DNA of 64,000 bases from Streptococcus mitis (GCF_001281025.1 NZ_CP012646.1:649001-713000), one strand, 5' to 3'. Counted from the stretch's first letter, positions 26,385 to 36,001 are shown. Notes: generated by a model not told the origin, from the sequence alone. Translations and numbers: made by a program.

Positions 26385-26738
26385 TTACTTTTTAAGATTG
26401 CGATAAGCAATCTCTCCAACAGCCATTGGAATGACATTTGAAGTGTTGACATAAGTCTTAGTTACTTCTTTATCACTGTGAGTTAAAGCTTCTGAAATAG
26501 CTTCGAGTGAGAGTCCTGCTTGTTTTGCAAGTGTCGCTCCTGTATGTTGCAGTTTATGAGGTACAACATGTGCTAGTTCTTTATATCGCTTTCTGATATT
26601 TTTCATTTTATTGTTTAGATAGTCAGCATGTAAAGCCTTGTTGATGTTTCCTTTTGTGTCGATATATGTAAAAACAAATTATTCTGGATTACTGATGATG
26701 CCAAACTTTGCTAGTTCATATTTTTGTTGCTCTTTTTA
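26385..26738 (-). pseudogene. Broken second tyrosine integrase (C-terminal remnant)
   Basis: Minus-strand remnant of an integrase unlike the intact one at 12406-13560. The readable part has the H-x-x-x-H/R region (VVPHKLQHTGATLAKQAGLS), then EAISEALTHSDKEVTKTYVNTSNVIPMAVGE with the presumed tyrosine in KTYVNT. The usual catalytic arginine of the H-x-L-R motif is replaced by Q (HKLQHT). The same frame continues upstream to about 26738 (KYELAKFGIISNPE) but is cut by a TAA at 26679-26681. The rest of the gene is gone. Its position, 87 bases after a copy of the rpsI end, mirrors that of the intact integrase, so it marks an older element at the same site. Confidence 0.82.
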
Positions 26739-26914
26739 AGAAGTTGCCTTATCAACAATTTTAAAGAAATTTTTGGAGCTATGTTGGACTGAAAGATATT
26801 GTGCTGATGATAATCTAAAAAATTATCATTTAACTTATCTTTGGAAAAACTGTAGAATTTCAAAAATTACTATAGACCTTGAATTTTACTTATCATTTCA
26901 ATGATTTAGATTGC
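26739..26914. other. Short intergenic stretch, nothing recognised
   Basis: AT-rich sequence between the broken integrase and the response regulator gene. It has no reading frame of note and no clear terminator for the minus-strand regulator operon. Confidence 0.4.
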
Positions 26915-28453
26915 TTACACTTTATTTTGATATGTTTTACGGTAATCTCCAGGAGAAAGTCCAGTCCTTTGTTTAAAAATTTTAGTAAAGTAAGAATAAT
27001 TATCATACCCTACTTGACAAGATACTTGTGATATCGAGATATTGGTTTGAGATAGGAGAGATTTAGCAGCATTAATGCGCTTATCCGTTATATATTTAAC
27101 AAGAGTTTCTCCAGTTTCTTTTTTAAAAATTCTAGCTAAATGATCTGCACTGAGGTAAACCATATCTGCTAATATAGAACGATTTATATCCTCATAGTAG
27201 TGATGATCTATGTATTCGACAATGCGTTGAATACTATTTTTCTGGTTTTCAATGTTTGTTGCAAATTTCTTAGCATGTGACCAGTAATAATCAAAGTAAT
27301 CCTGAAAAGATTCAATTGAATGAAAGCGTCGTTGGAATAAGAAATCATGAGTGCTGTTTTGGAACAATTTATGTGCCGAAATTCCTTTTTGATCTAGATA
27401 TATTCCTATTTGTTGAGTCCAATCTAGTAAAATTTGTTGTAGCGTGAAAGTAGGGATTTGAGAATTATAGACGAGTGAATTAATTTTTTCTCTTAATTCA
27501 TATTCGCTTAAGCTATCTAAAAACGCAATTGAAAGAGTTTCTGTTTTGAAAGAAGTTGGAAAACTATGTGGAACACATGTAATAGTATCCCAATAAGAAA
27601 CATATTGTTCATTATAAGTGTAGAGTTCTTTAGTATGAAATAAAACATCGGATATTTTATGGCAACTCTTATATATAATGTTGGAGCATTTACTAAAGTT
27701 ATTAGAAATTTGAGAATGAATCTCACATGCTAATTTGTCACTACGTTTTGATGAGTCTACTCTAAAAAGACAAACATATTGATCAACCTGGCTTTCCATC
27801 TTAAACAAACTTATCAGTTTATAAGAAGGTTGTGAAATTCTTTGAAGTTCTCTTTTTAGTTGAGAAGTCCATGATGGAGTTTCTATAGAATAATCTTCTT
27901 CATTAAGATTAATTGTTAAAACTGCAAGGAAAAAATACTGGTGTTTTTTAAGAATAAAATCTTGTTTGCTCGCTATGTTTTCTAGTTCATCAATGCGAGA
28001 AATTTGAGGTTTTCTAAGGTAATCATACCAGAAATTATCTTCTATTTGTAAAAGCGAATCATTTTTTCCATTTAAGTTATGATTCTCAATTTTACTAATG
28101 GCTTTTTGAATAATAAATTCTAATTTTTCAAAGTTAATGGGTTTTAGATAGTATTCGAAGCTTTGCAATTCAATTGCTTTTTGAGCATAGTTGAAGTCGG
28201 CGTAATTAGTTAAAAAAATTGTTTTTATATCATATTTTTCATTTCTAATCCAAGATAAGAGTTCGAGGCCGCTGCCTTGAGGCATTTCTATATCGCTTAT
28301 CATGAGATCAATAGGATGCTCTCTAATAATATTTTGAGCTTGAGAGAGGCTATAGGCAACATAAACAATGTCAATGTGTAGTTTATCCCAATTTATTTTC
28401 TCTCGTAAAGCTTCAATGATAAAACGATCGTCATCAACTAATAAGATGTTCAT
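26915..28453 (-). CDS. YesN-like response regulator (receiver plus AraC-type DNA-binding domain)
   Basis: A 512-residue regulator. The receiver domain (1-125) has the acidic pocket D8-D9, phosphoacceptor D54 in LMISDIEMP, the T/S switch in IFLTNYADF and K in YYLKPINF. A long middle region without a motif I know follows. The C-terminus (about 405-508) has two AraC-type helix-turn-helices: DINRSILADMVYLSADHLARIFKKETGETLVKYI and ISISQVSCQVGYDNYSYFTKIFKQRTGLSPGDYR. It overlaps its kinase gene by 20 bases. It should control the divergent sugar importer and GH31 operon in response to an outside glycan. Confidence 0.92.
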   Translation of the reverse strand: MNILLVDDDRFIIEALREKINWDKLHIDIVYVAYSLSQAQNIIREHPIDLMISDIEMPQGSGLELLSWIRNEKYDIKTIFLTNYADFNYAQKAIELQSFEYYLKPINFEKLEFIIQKAISKIENHNLNGKNDSLLQIEDNFWYDYLRKPQISRIDELENIASKQDFILKKHQYFFLAVLTINLNEEDYSIETPSWTSQLKRELQRISQPSYKLISLFKMESQVDQYVCLFRVDSSKRSDKLACEIHSQISNNFSKCSNIIYKSCHKISDVLFHTKELYTYNEQYVSYWDTITCVPHSFPTSFKTETLSIAFLDSLSEYELREKINSLVYNSQIPTFTLQQILLDWTQQIGIYLDQKGISAHKLFQNSTHDFLFQRRFHSIESFQDYFDYYWSHAKKFATNIENQKNSIQRIVEYIDHHYYEDINRSILADMVYLSADHLARIFKKETGETLVKYITDKRINAAKSLLSQTNISISQVSCQVGYDNYSYFTKIFKQRTGLSPGDYRKTYQNKV

Positions 28454-30104
28454 TATAACCTCCGTCTATAATCTTGTATGGAATGAGTAAAAGAATTTTA
28501 GCCCCACCTTCTTCATTATTTTTAAATGTAATAGTATAGTCGTTGGGATAGAGAAGATTTAAACGTTCGATGGTGTTTGTGATCCCGATATGATGTCCAT
28601 CTTCTGTTATTAGAGACTGTTTCTGATTTAGTTTTGATAAAATTTCTTCAGAGAAACCTGGACCATTATCCTCGATACAAATCTGAATATAATCTGAGTT
28701 CTCAGTTTTTACTTTTTTTATCGATAGCAAAATTGTAAATAAATCCTGAAATGAAAAACCGTGTTTGATTGTGTTTTCAATAAATGTTTGTAACAGTAAC
28801 GATGGAACAAGAGTATTTTGTAGGTCATCATTGTAGTCTAGTGAAAAGTAGATGCTATTTCCATATCGAATTCGTTGTATTTCTAAATAATCTCTAATAT
28901 GCTGAACTTCATCTTTAAGTTCTGAAAAATCTTGATTAGCCATAAATAAATGACGGAGATAATTTGAAGTTAGGATAGTTAACTCTTCAATTTCCTTATA
29001 GTTTTTTGTTTGAAGCATACTATGAATCATTGATAACATATTTAAGTAGAAATGCGGACGAATTTGGTTCTTAAGATAATTAAGTTCTATCTTCTTAAGT
29101 TCTAGTTGTGAATGGTATTCCCGTATTTTTAATTCTTGCATGTCAAATATTACTTTATTAAGTTTATCATTTGCCTTATCAATTTCTAGTATACCTTCAG
29201 ATATAAAAAATTCAGAAGGGGGGATGGAGCCCCCAAATTGAGAGAGCCGTTCAGTGAGTCTTGTTATAGGTTTAATCATCCACTGACGAATATACAGGAT
29301 AATGATGATTGATAAAATTGTGATAATGATAGGAACGGCTGATAAAAATACTTCTAAGAGTGTGATATTTCTAAAGACTTCGGCATAATCGACTAAAACA
29401 TAAATATCGAAGGGTAAATGCGTTTTTTCATTTTGGGCATGAATTAGGTAATTAGCGGACGGTATATTGTTAGGCTCTTTTAGGGAGAGTTTGCCATTAT
29501 TACCAATATTAAGTTTATTGAGAGGTTTTAGGATATCTTCTGAAGATATGACGGCATAAATGATTTTTCCTTCGTAATGAACAGATTTAACTAAGTATTC
29601 GCTGTTTTTAGTAGTTACATTTTTCCATTTACGGTCACTTATATCACTACGCAATGATTTTAGATTTGATTTTAACAGTAGATAATCTTCATATGGAATA
29701 TAAAGATTGGAGACATTTATAAAATGATCAGTACTATCGGTTTCTAATAAGAATGTCATATGAGTTTCATTTTGATATTCAAACTCTGTAAAGCTAGTTT
29801 GAACTTTTTTAAGATTTTCTTGATACTCAAGAAACGTTTGTACATGATTTAATTTCTCTAAAGATTCATTATGCGTTATTGTTGAGTACATAAAGCGTTC
29901 TACAGAATGCAATTTCTCATTAACAGAATCAGCATAAATTTCAATTGAACTACGTAGGTGTACTATATTTTGGTTTTTAATAAAATTTCTGGTTATGTTA
30001 CTCATAGCAATATTGATTAAAATATTTATCAATAGTAGTACAAGTAGGAGTTTAAAGAAAAAATGAATAGAATGTTTTTTTGATAACTCGCGATTTAATT
30101 TCAT
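28434..30104 (-). CDS. YesM-like sensor histidine kinase
   Basis: A 556-residue membrane kinase. Membrane helices lie at about 13-36 and 245-270 and enclose an extracellular sensor domain of about 205 residues, probably Cache-like. A HAMP-type linker follows (IRQWMIKPITRLTERLSQFGG). The His_kinase domain has the phosphoacceptor in NQIRPHFYLNMLSMI, in place of the usual PHFLYN order, and the ATPase domain has TFIENTIKHG, IEDNGPGF and GHHIGITNTIERL. The gene pairs with the YesN-like regulator. A new promoter presumably lies between this gene and the divergent permease gene. Confidence 0.92.
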   Translation of the reverse strand: MKLNRELSKKHSIHFFFKLLLVLLLINILINIAMSNITRNFIKNQNIVHLRSSIEIYADSVNEKLHSVERFMYSTITHNESLEKLNHVQTFLEYQENLKKVQTSFTEFEYQNETHMTFLLETDSTDHFINVSNLYIPYEDYLLLKSNLKSLRSDISDRKWKNVTTKNSEYLVKSVHYEGKIIYAVISSEDILKPLNKLNIGNNGKLSLKEPNNIPSANYLIHAQNEKTHLPFDIYVLVDYAEVFRNITLLEVFLSAVPIIITILSIIIILYIRQWMIKPITRLTERLSQFGGSIPPSEFFISEGILEIDKANDKLNKVIFDMQELKIREYHSQLELKKIELNYLKNQIRPHFYLNMLSMIHSMLQTKNYKEIEELTILTSNYLRHLFMANQDFSELKDEVQHIRDYLEIQRIRYGNSIYFSLDYNDDLQNTLVPSLLLQTFIENTIKHGFSFQDLFTILLSIKKVKTENSDYIQICIEDNGPGFSEEILSKLNQKQSLITEDGHHIGITNTIERLNLLYPNDYTITFKNNEEGGAKILLLIPYKIIDGGYNEHLIS

Positions 30105-30305
30105 ATACTAGCCTCGTATTTAAATTATATCACTTTGAAAATACGATATCATGTACAAAACAGATATGTTTTATCGAGATGTCGGAAAAGTAATAGTTCT
30201 TAGAAATGATAAACTGAAAAATTGATAAACCTAGTCCAAAAAGTTATATTAAGGGAATTCTATACGGTGTAAAATAATCGTAGAAAATCAGATAGGAGGA
30301 AAAAA
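30105..30305. promoter_or_regulatory. Divergent promoter region between the kinase and the importer operon
   Basis: About 200 bases of AT-rich sequence that must hold the promoters of both the yesMN-like operon (left) and the lplB-like operon (right) and the binding sites of the AraC-type regulator. AGGAGG at 30296-30301 is the ribosome site of the interrupted permease gene. I could not fix promoter boxes with confidence. Confidence 0.5.
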
Positions 30306-30389
30306 ATGAAAGTAGTATCTCAACTTCATAAAATAAAATTAAAGCATAGTATTCCGTTTGTACTGACCCCAAAAAGTTAGACAATTAAT

Positions 30390-31154
30390 TTATCCGAAGG
30401 ATTTAGTTCTGTATTGCACAGGACTGAGTCCTTTTAGTTTTACCTTAATTCGTTTATTGTTGTAGTAATCAATATAGTCTACAATGGCTTGTTCCAATTG
30501 GTTGAGCGACTCAAATGACTTCTCATAACCATAAAACATCTCCGATTTCATAATGCCAAAGAAAGATTCCATCATGCCGTTGTCTGGGCTGTTACCTTTA
30601 CGTGACATGGATGCTTGAATTCCCTTACCCTCTAGAAACTGATGATAAGAATCGTGTTGATATTGCCAGCCTTGGTCACTATGGAGAATCGTATTCTCGT
30701 AGCGCTTCTCTGTGAATGCTTGTTCCAACATTGTTTTTACTTGTTCTAAGTTGGGTGAAGTTGAAAGATTATAGGCGATAATTTCGCTATTAAAGCCATC
30801 TAAAACTGGTGATAAGTAAAGCTTTTGAGCGCTTGCTGGAATGGCAAATTCTGTCACGTCCGTATAACACTTTTCCATTGGTTTAGCTGCTTCAAATTGG
30901 CGTTGAATAAGGTTGTCTGCTTTCTTGCCAACATCTCCTTTATGAGAAGAATACTTGCGTTTCTTGCGGATTCTAGCTTGTAAATTGAGCACTTTCATAA
31001 AGCGTTGAACTCTTTTATGATTGACCACATAACCACGATTTCTTAATTCTAAATGGATTCGACGATATCCGTAATTTCCTTTTTGTTCGGTAAAAATAGC
31101 TTGAATTTCAGCTTTAAGCTTTTGATCCTTATCTGGTTTGTCTAGCTGTTTCAA
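30390..31154 (-). CDS. IS3-family transposase OrfB, DDE domain (copy 2)
   Basis: Catalytic half of the transposase; the listed frame begins at an internal TTG, while the real product is the OrfAB fusion. The -1 frame is open upstream to the slippery site near 31289 ([20 protein letters not shown] before KLARSTYYYHL). DDE residues: D in [14 protein letters not shown] in HSDQGWQY, E in [15 protein letters not shown]. It is intact and most similar to copy 1 in its C-terminal half. Confidence 0.9.
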   Translation of the reverse strand: MKQLDKPDKDQKLKAEIQAIFTEQKGNYGYRRIHLELRNRGYVVNHKRVQRFMKVLNLQARIRKKRKYSSHKGDVGKKADNLIQRQFEAAKPMEKCYTDVTEFAIPASAQKLYLSPVLDGFNSEIIAYNLSTSPNLEQVKTMLEQAFTEKRYENTILHSDQGWQYQHDSYHQFLEGKGIQASMSRKGNSPDNGMMESFFGIMKSEMFYGYEKSFESLNQLEQAIVDYIDYYNNKRIKVKLKGLSPVQYRTKSFG

Positions 31155-31222
31155 ATGATAGTAGTAGGTCGAACGAGCGAGTTTAATGGTTTTTAGAAGA
31201 ATATCTAACGAAAAATCAGTGA

Positions 31223-31738
31223 TTAATTCTTGAACAATTTCTGTCTTTCTTCTTTCTCTTTTTCCTCCTTCAAGCGGAGTTCTCTCAACTTTTTTAGGAC
31301 AGCATTCTCCGCTCTCAGATACTCGTTTTCTGCTTGAAGTCGTTCTAACTCTGTCATCTCTTCGGGTTTCTTCTTTGGTTTACGTCCCATTTTAGATGGT
31401 CTCCCTTTTGTTTTCTCAACAATAGTATACCCGTTTTTCTTGTATTGTGCCATCCAATTTGGAAGCATACCACGATTTGGGAGAGCATATTCGAGAGAAA
31501 CTCTATCTTGAGACCAGTTTTCATGTAGGACTTTATCAATCATTTCTTGTTTTAATTCAGGAGAATAGTAACGATTTTTTTCTTTTTTGACGAACTCTAT
31601 TCCATAACGATCAATCAATTTAATCATGTACCTAATATTAGAATTGTTTATCCCAAATTTATTTGAAAGCTTCTCTAAGCTATATCCTTGTTTTCTAAGT
31701 TCATAGATCTGAACTTTATCATCATAAGTTAATTTCAT
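31223..31738 (-). CDS. IS3-family transposase OrfA (copy 2)
   Basis: A 171-residue OrfA whose first 50 residues are identical to copy 1; differences then rise toward the C-terminus (for example [49 protein letters not shown]). A slippery A-AAA-AAG lies on the minus strand at 31289-31295, and the -1 frame is open from there into OrfB. A copy of the terminal palindrome lies directly before the start codon. Confidence 0.92.
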   Translation of the reverse strand: MKLTYDDKVQIYELRKQGYSLEKLSNKFGINNSNIRYMIKLIDRYGIEFVKKEKNRYYSPELKQEMIDKVLHENWSQDRVSLEYALPNRGMLPNWMAQYKKNGYTIVEKTKGRPSKMGRKPKKKPEEMTELERLQAENEYLRAENAVLKKLRELRLKEEKEKEERQKLFKN

Positions 31739-32679
31739 AATAAAAGCCCCCCAAAAGTTAGATTTTTTCTGTCTAACTTTTGGGGGGCAGTTCAGTTATA
31801 TATATTGCTTTTTCCTTCAATATTGCTATTAATTTTGTTTTCCTATATTCCCATGTTGGGACTAATTATTGCATTTAAAGACTATTCACCAGCCAATGGG
31901 ATATTTGCTAGTCAGTGGGTAGGATTTAAGTACTTTACTCAGTTTTTCTCATCATTCCAATTCGGGACAACTATGTTCAATACATTAAAAATTTCACTTT
32001 ATAGTATTGTAGTAGGATTCCCCTTGCCTATTATACTAGCTATAATTAGTAATCAGTTAAGAGTTGGGAAATTTAGAAAAATATTTCAAGTGACAACTTA
32101 CTTACCCCATTTTATCTCTACAATGGTTATGTGTGGGATGATTATATTATTTTTATCTCCTACTAGTGGTTTGTTAGCGAATGTATTTAAGTCTGTTGGA
32201 ATTACTATTCCAGATTTTTTATCAAAACCTAGTAATTTTGCAGGTGTTTATGTTTGGAGTGATGTATGGCAACATATTGGTTGGGATAGTATTATTTATC
32301 TAGCAGCGCTTTCTGCAATTGATCCTACATATTATGAGGCTGCAACTATGGATGGTGCCTCTAGATTACAAAAAATTAGGCATATAGAATTACCATTACT
32401 TTTGCCAACTGCTATGATTTTACTAATATTAAGAGCAGGTAGTTTATTAAGTGTAGGTTTTGAGAAAGTGTTACTACTACAGAATCCACTTAATTTAGCA
32501 GGAAGTGAGATAATTTCGACCTATGTTTATAAAGTTGGTATGGTGAACTTTCAGTATAGTTATTCGACAGCTATAGGGTTATTTAACACCGTAGTCAATC
32601 TAATAATTTTGTTATCTGTTAACTGGTTCTCGAAAAGATATACTAGAACGGGTCTTTTTTAAAGGAAGGAGTGCTCAAG

Positions 32680-33576
32680 GTGAAATGGTTTCATAAATCA
32701 AGAAAAACAAACTCTGAATTATTATTTGATATAGTTACCTATGGTTTAGCAATTTTCCTTATCCTGTTAATTGTTTATCCGTTATGGTTTGTAGTGATTG
32801 CATCTTTTAGTAATCCTTCAGATGTTGCAAATGGAAAGGTATGGTTTATTCCTAGAGAATGGAAATTAGATGGATATTTACGTCTTATTCAACAACCTTT
32901 ATTCTTACGTAGCTATCTAAATACCATTTTATATACTGTTGTTGGTACCTTAGTTGCTTTAGTAGTCAATATTCCAGCTGGTTATGCTTTATCTAGAAAA
33001 GAATTAGTTGGTAGAAAATGGATGAGTATTCTATACATAATCCCTATGTTCGTATCAGGTGGCTTGATTCCTACCTACTTAACAGTAAAGAATGTTGGCC
33101 TAATTGATACATTTTGGGTAATGGTAATACCTTTTGCGGTTTCATCATACAATATTATTGTTGCTAGAACTTTCTTTAATAATAGTATTCCAGACGGGAT
33201 GTGGGAGGCTGCGCAAATTGATGGATGTGGTACAATTCGTTATTTTATTAAGATAGTCGTTCCTTTATCAAAAGCTATTATAGCAGTTATTGGACTTTGG
33301 ACCGCAGTTGGTATTTGGAATTCGTGGTTTAATGCTTTAATTTATTTAACGAATGAAAATTTACAACCATTGCAATTAATTTTACGACGTTTACTAATTA
33401 GTAATCAAATGTTACAATCGCAAGCAACAGGAGAAGTTGCATCAGATCTTCGTATCAAAGCCGATATGATGAAATATGCAGCAATTGTTATTTCAACCGC
33501 TCCGATAATGTTGCTATATCCCTTTGTTCAAAAATATTTTAATCAAGGCGTAATGATTGGCGCGTTGAAAGAATAG
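32680..33576 (+). CDS. LplC/YtcP-like sugar ABC transporter permease
   Basis: A 298-residue membrane permease of the carbohydrate uptake type 1 family, with about six membrane spans. It has the EAA loop MWEAAQIDGCGTIRYFIKIVVPLSKAI, which docks on the ATPase. The GTG at 32680 fits the ribosome site GGAAGGAG (8-base spacing) better than the GTG at 32671. It is the second permease of the importer, 17 bases after the interrupted first permease. The operon has no ATPase gene; such importers commonly use a shared ATPase such as MsmK. Confidence 0.9.
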   Translation: MKWFHKSRKTNSELLFDIVTYGLAIFLILLIVYPLWFVVIASFSNPSDVANGKVWFIPREWKLDGYLRLIQQPLFLRSYLNTILYTVVGTLVALVVNIPAGYALSRKELVGRKWMSILYIIPMFVSGGLIPTYLTVKNVGLIDTFWVMVIPFAVSSYNIIVARTFFNNSIPDGMWEAAQIDGCGTIRYFIKIVVPLSKAIIAVIGLWTAVGIWNSWFNALIYLTNENLQPLQLILRRLLISNQMLQSQATGEVASDLRIKADMMKYAAIVISTAPIMLLYPFVQKYFNQGVMIGALKE

Positions 33577-33585
33577 GAGAAAAAC

Positions 33586-35151
33586 ATGAAAAATAAATCA
33601 TTTACATATTTGTTCTTAGGAACAGTTACACTTGCTGGCTTAACAGCCTGTGCAAATTCTAATAATGCGAATAAGGATGATAAGTCTGGAGAAGATTCTT
33701 ATAAAATCACAACTGTTCGTTGGTCTGACTGGGGGGAAGATTATCATAAAGGTTTTCTAACTGATTCTGCCAAAGAATCAGGTATCGATGTTAAATGGGA
33801 TACACTTGTAGCTGCAGATTGGGCAGATAAGAAATCTGTGTTGGTTGCTAGTGGAGATTTACCAGATGCATTTTTAGGTTCAAATGCTTTTACAGATTCA
33901 GAAATTGCTCAGAACCAATCTTTATTTATTCCATTGGAAGATTTAATCAAAGAAAACATGCCAAATTTAACTAAGGCTATGGAGAAAGAACCTAAGATTA
34001 AAGCTATGATTACTTCACCAGATGGTCATATCTACAGTCTACCTAAAAAATTACCGATGCGTCCTACTGTAGCTAATCAGCTATTTATTAATAAAAAGTG
34101 GCTGGATAATTTAGGATTAAAGGTTCCAGAAACTTATGATGATTTAGTAAAAGTACTACAAGAATTTAAGGATAAAGATGCGAACGGAAATGGAGACACT
34201 TCTGATGAAATTCCATTCGGAGCAGGAAACTTTGATCCAACATTCTCATATATTCTTCCGTTCAATAATCGTTTAGGGGCAGATAATACATATGAAATGT
34301 CTGTAAAAGATGGAAAACCAGTCTACCTTCGTACAGAAGAAAGCTATAAACAAGGGATTGCAGCAATGCACGAATCTTATAAAAAAGGTTTGATTGATCC
34401 GGAAATCTTTACAGAAGATACCTCTATGAGTGTAGCAAAACGTATGGATAAGGGAGTATCTAGAGTAGGTGTCTCTAGTGGTTGGACAGCAGATGCAACG
34501 TTTGGATTACACTCAAGTGAATATATTGCTCTACCTGCTTTAAAAGGTATGGATGGTAAACAATATGTCTTTTCTGATCCAGATCATTACAACTATGGTC
34601 GAAATGAAATTTTGATTACAAATAAGAGCAAAAACCCTGCTAAATTATTGAAATGGTTGGATAAATTATATACAGATGAAGCAAGTATTCAAAATTTCTA
34701 TGGATCATTTGGAATAGCTACTGAAAAGAATGGTGATAAGTTTAAAGTGTTACCTCCTAAAGATGGTAAATCAGCTGATGAATGGGCATGGATTAATTCA
34801 CTTCGAGATTTTGGTCCTAAATACGTAAGCGATGATATCAATAGTCGCGTAGAAATCGATCAAACACAAGGTGATGGATTGAAATTGAAGATGGACCAAG
34901 ATTTGAAACAATTTGCGTTGCCAGCTTACCCTAATGTGATTTATTCACAAGAAGAACTTAACAAATTATCATCAATCTATGTGAGTATTGAATCTTATGT
35001 CAAACAACAAGCATCTAAATGGGTAGTTGAAGGCGGCATAGAAAAAGAATGGGACTCATACAAAGAAACTCTTAAGAATATGGGATTGGACGAATTTATG
35101 AAGATTCAACAGGAAGCATATAATCGTTACCAAAAAGAAGTAAAAGAGTAA
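33586..35151 (+). CDS. LplA/NgtS-like extracellular solute-binding lipoprotein
   Basis: A 521-residue lipoprotein with lipobox LAGLTAC (lipidated cysteine at about residue 22) and a Ser/Asn-rich linker. The family 1 binding-protein fold follows, with a calcium-loop-like motif DANGNGDTSDEIPFG and a C-terminal half rich in aromatic residues. It captures a glycan for the two permeases before it. Pneumococcal NgtS, which binds N-glycan oligosaccharides, belongs to the same broad family, so a complex glycan is a reasonable guess. A strong terminator follows. Confidence 0.87.
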   Translation: MKNKSFTYLFLGTVTLAGLTACANSNNANKDDKSGEDSYKITTVRWSDWGEDYHKGFLTDSAKESGIDVKWDTLVAADWADKKSVLVASGDLPDAFLGSNAFTDSEIAQNQSLFIPLEDLIKENMPNLTKAMEKEPKIKAMITSPDGHIYSLPKKLPMRPTVANQLFINKKWLDNLGLKVPETYDDLVKVLQEFKDKDANGNGDTSDEIPFGAGNFDPTFSYILPFNNRLGADNTYEMSVKDGKPVYLRTEESYKQGIAAMHESYKKGLIDPEIFTEDTSMSVAKRMDKGVSRVGVSSGWTADATFGLHSSEYIALPALKGMDGKQYVFSDPDHYNYGRNEILITNKSKNPAKLLKWLDKLYTDEASIQNFYGSFGIATEKNGDKFKVLPPKDGKSADEWAWINSLRDFGPKYVSDDINSRVEIDQTQGDGLKLKMDQDLKQFALPAYPNVIYSQEELNKLSSIYVSIESYVKQQASKWVVEGGIEKEWDSYKETLKNMGLDEFMKIQQEAYNRYQKEVKE

Positions 35152-35200
35152 TATTTTATATGAACTCTTGGTTGTATGAACAAGAGACTAGCTAATTATA

Positions 35201-35243
35201 GGAAGCGAGACTGATAACATCAGATTATCTCGCTTCCTTTATT
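35201..35243 (+). terminator. Terminator after the solute-binding protein gene
   Basis: GGAAGCGAG and CTCGCTTCC form a nine-pair stem, with further partial pairing in the loop, followed by TTTATTCT. Confidence 0.82.
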
Positions 35244-35356
35244 CTAATTTTTAAAGAAATTTGGAAATGTTTTTTAAATAATTTAGGTAATATTTTTGTA
35301 CAACTGACATTATAAAATATAGAGTTAAGGCAATCGATTTTATGGAGATATCTATT

Positions 35357-36001
35357 ATGCAAAAATTATTTTCATTAGATGGAAAACTGGTTAGAATTTT
35401 AACTTTTTTGACAGATTTAATTATTTTAAATACTCTATTTATTGTTAGTTGTATTCCAATAGTTACAATTGGGGCATCACTAACTTCTCTTACGACAATG
35501 TGGTATCGTATTTTAAAAGGTAAAGATACCGATATTGCTTATCATTATTTTCGGATCTTTAGACAAAATTTTAAACAATCAACTTTTATTTGGTTGTTTA
35601 TCCTCCTAATAGAATTACTTTTATATGTGAACTATTGTCTTTGGGGCTATTCAAGTTTACTTTCAGAGTATAGTTTATTGTTAGTGTTGCCCTTTTTATT
35701 TGTTATAATACTTTTTATGAGTGTTGTTTTTCCCTATATTGGTTTATTTAAAGATAATCTAAAAAATAGTATTGTAAATAGCGTATTAATTTGTATTTTA
35801 AATCCAATACAAGCTATCATGTTGGTTTTATTTAATATTTCTGTACTGTATATGAGTTTTAGTAGTCCAGAACGAGTTTTAACAGCTATTTACGTATTTA
35901 CATTTGGGGGATTTGCTTTTTGCGGATTGATGAATGTAACGATAACAAATAAAATGTTTGATAAGGTAAAGAAATTTACTAAAAGGAGGGAAACAAATTG
36001 A
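35357..36001 (+). CDS. YesL-like DUF624 membrane protein
   Basis: A 214-residue membrane protein of the DUF624/YesL family, which is found beside YesMN and Lpl-type importers in many Firmicutes. About five membrane spans are visible, with the family-typical start KLFSLDGKLVRILTFLTDLIILNTLFIVSCIPIVTIGAS and a following RILKGKDTDIAYHYFRIFRQNFKQS. ATG 35357 has GGAG at the right distance; ATG 35342 has none. The gene overlaps the GH31 start by 4 bases. The role is unknown; assistance to importer or signalling is a guess from context. Confidence 0.82.
   Translation: MQKLFSLDGKLVRILTFLTDLIILNTLFIVSCIPIVTIGASLTSLTTMWYRILKGKDTDIAYHYFRIFRQNFKQSTFIWLFILLIELLLYVNYCLWGYSSLLSEYSLLLVLPFLFVIILFMSVVFPYIGLFKDNLKNSIVNSVLICILNPIQAIMLVLFNISVLYMSFSSPERVLTAIYVFTFGGFAFCGLMNVTITNKMFDKVKKFTKRRETN

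Larger units (their letters stand above)
30359..31794 (-). mobile_element. IS3-family insertion sequence (IS150 group), copy 2
   Basis: A 1436-base element on the minus strand. It is flanked by the direct repeat GTT (30356-30358 and 31795-31797), a 3-bp target duplication. Ends are TGTACTGACCCCAAAAAG on one side and CTTTTGGGGGGCAGTTCA on the other, matching copy 1. The internal protein sequences are close to copy 1 but clearly diverged in OrfA, so the two copies did not arise from each other recently. Confidence 0.95.
30306..32662 (+). pseudogene. LplB-like sugar ABC permease gene, interrupted by IS3-family copy 2
   Basis: The 5' part, 17 codons with start ATG 30306 and AGGAGG upstream, ends at CCG-TT. 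The 3' part resumes at 31798 after the IS. Removing 30359-31797 (the IS and one GTT) restores a continuous frame of 305 residues (MKVVSQLHKIKLKHSIP then LYILLFPSILLLILFSYIPM), the normal length of this permease family. The 3' part has the EAA-type loop YYEAATMDGASRLQKIRHIELPLLLP. The break is early, so the gene is probably dead, unless the TTG at 31805 is used to make a protein lacking the first 19 or so residues. The importer is then likely impaired. Confidence 0.9.
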
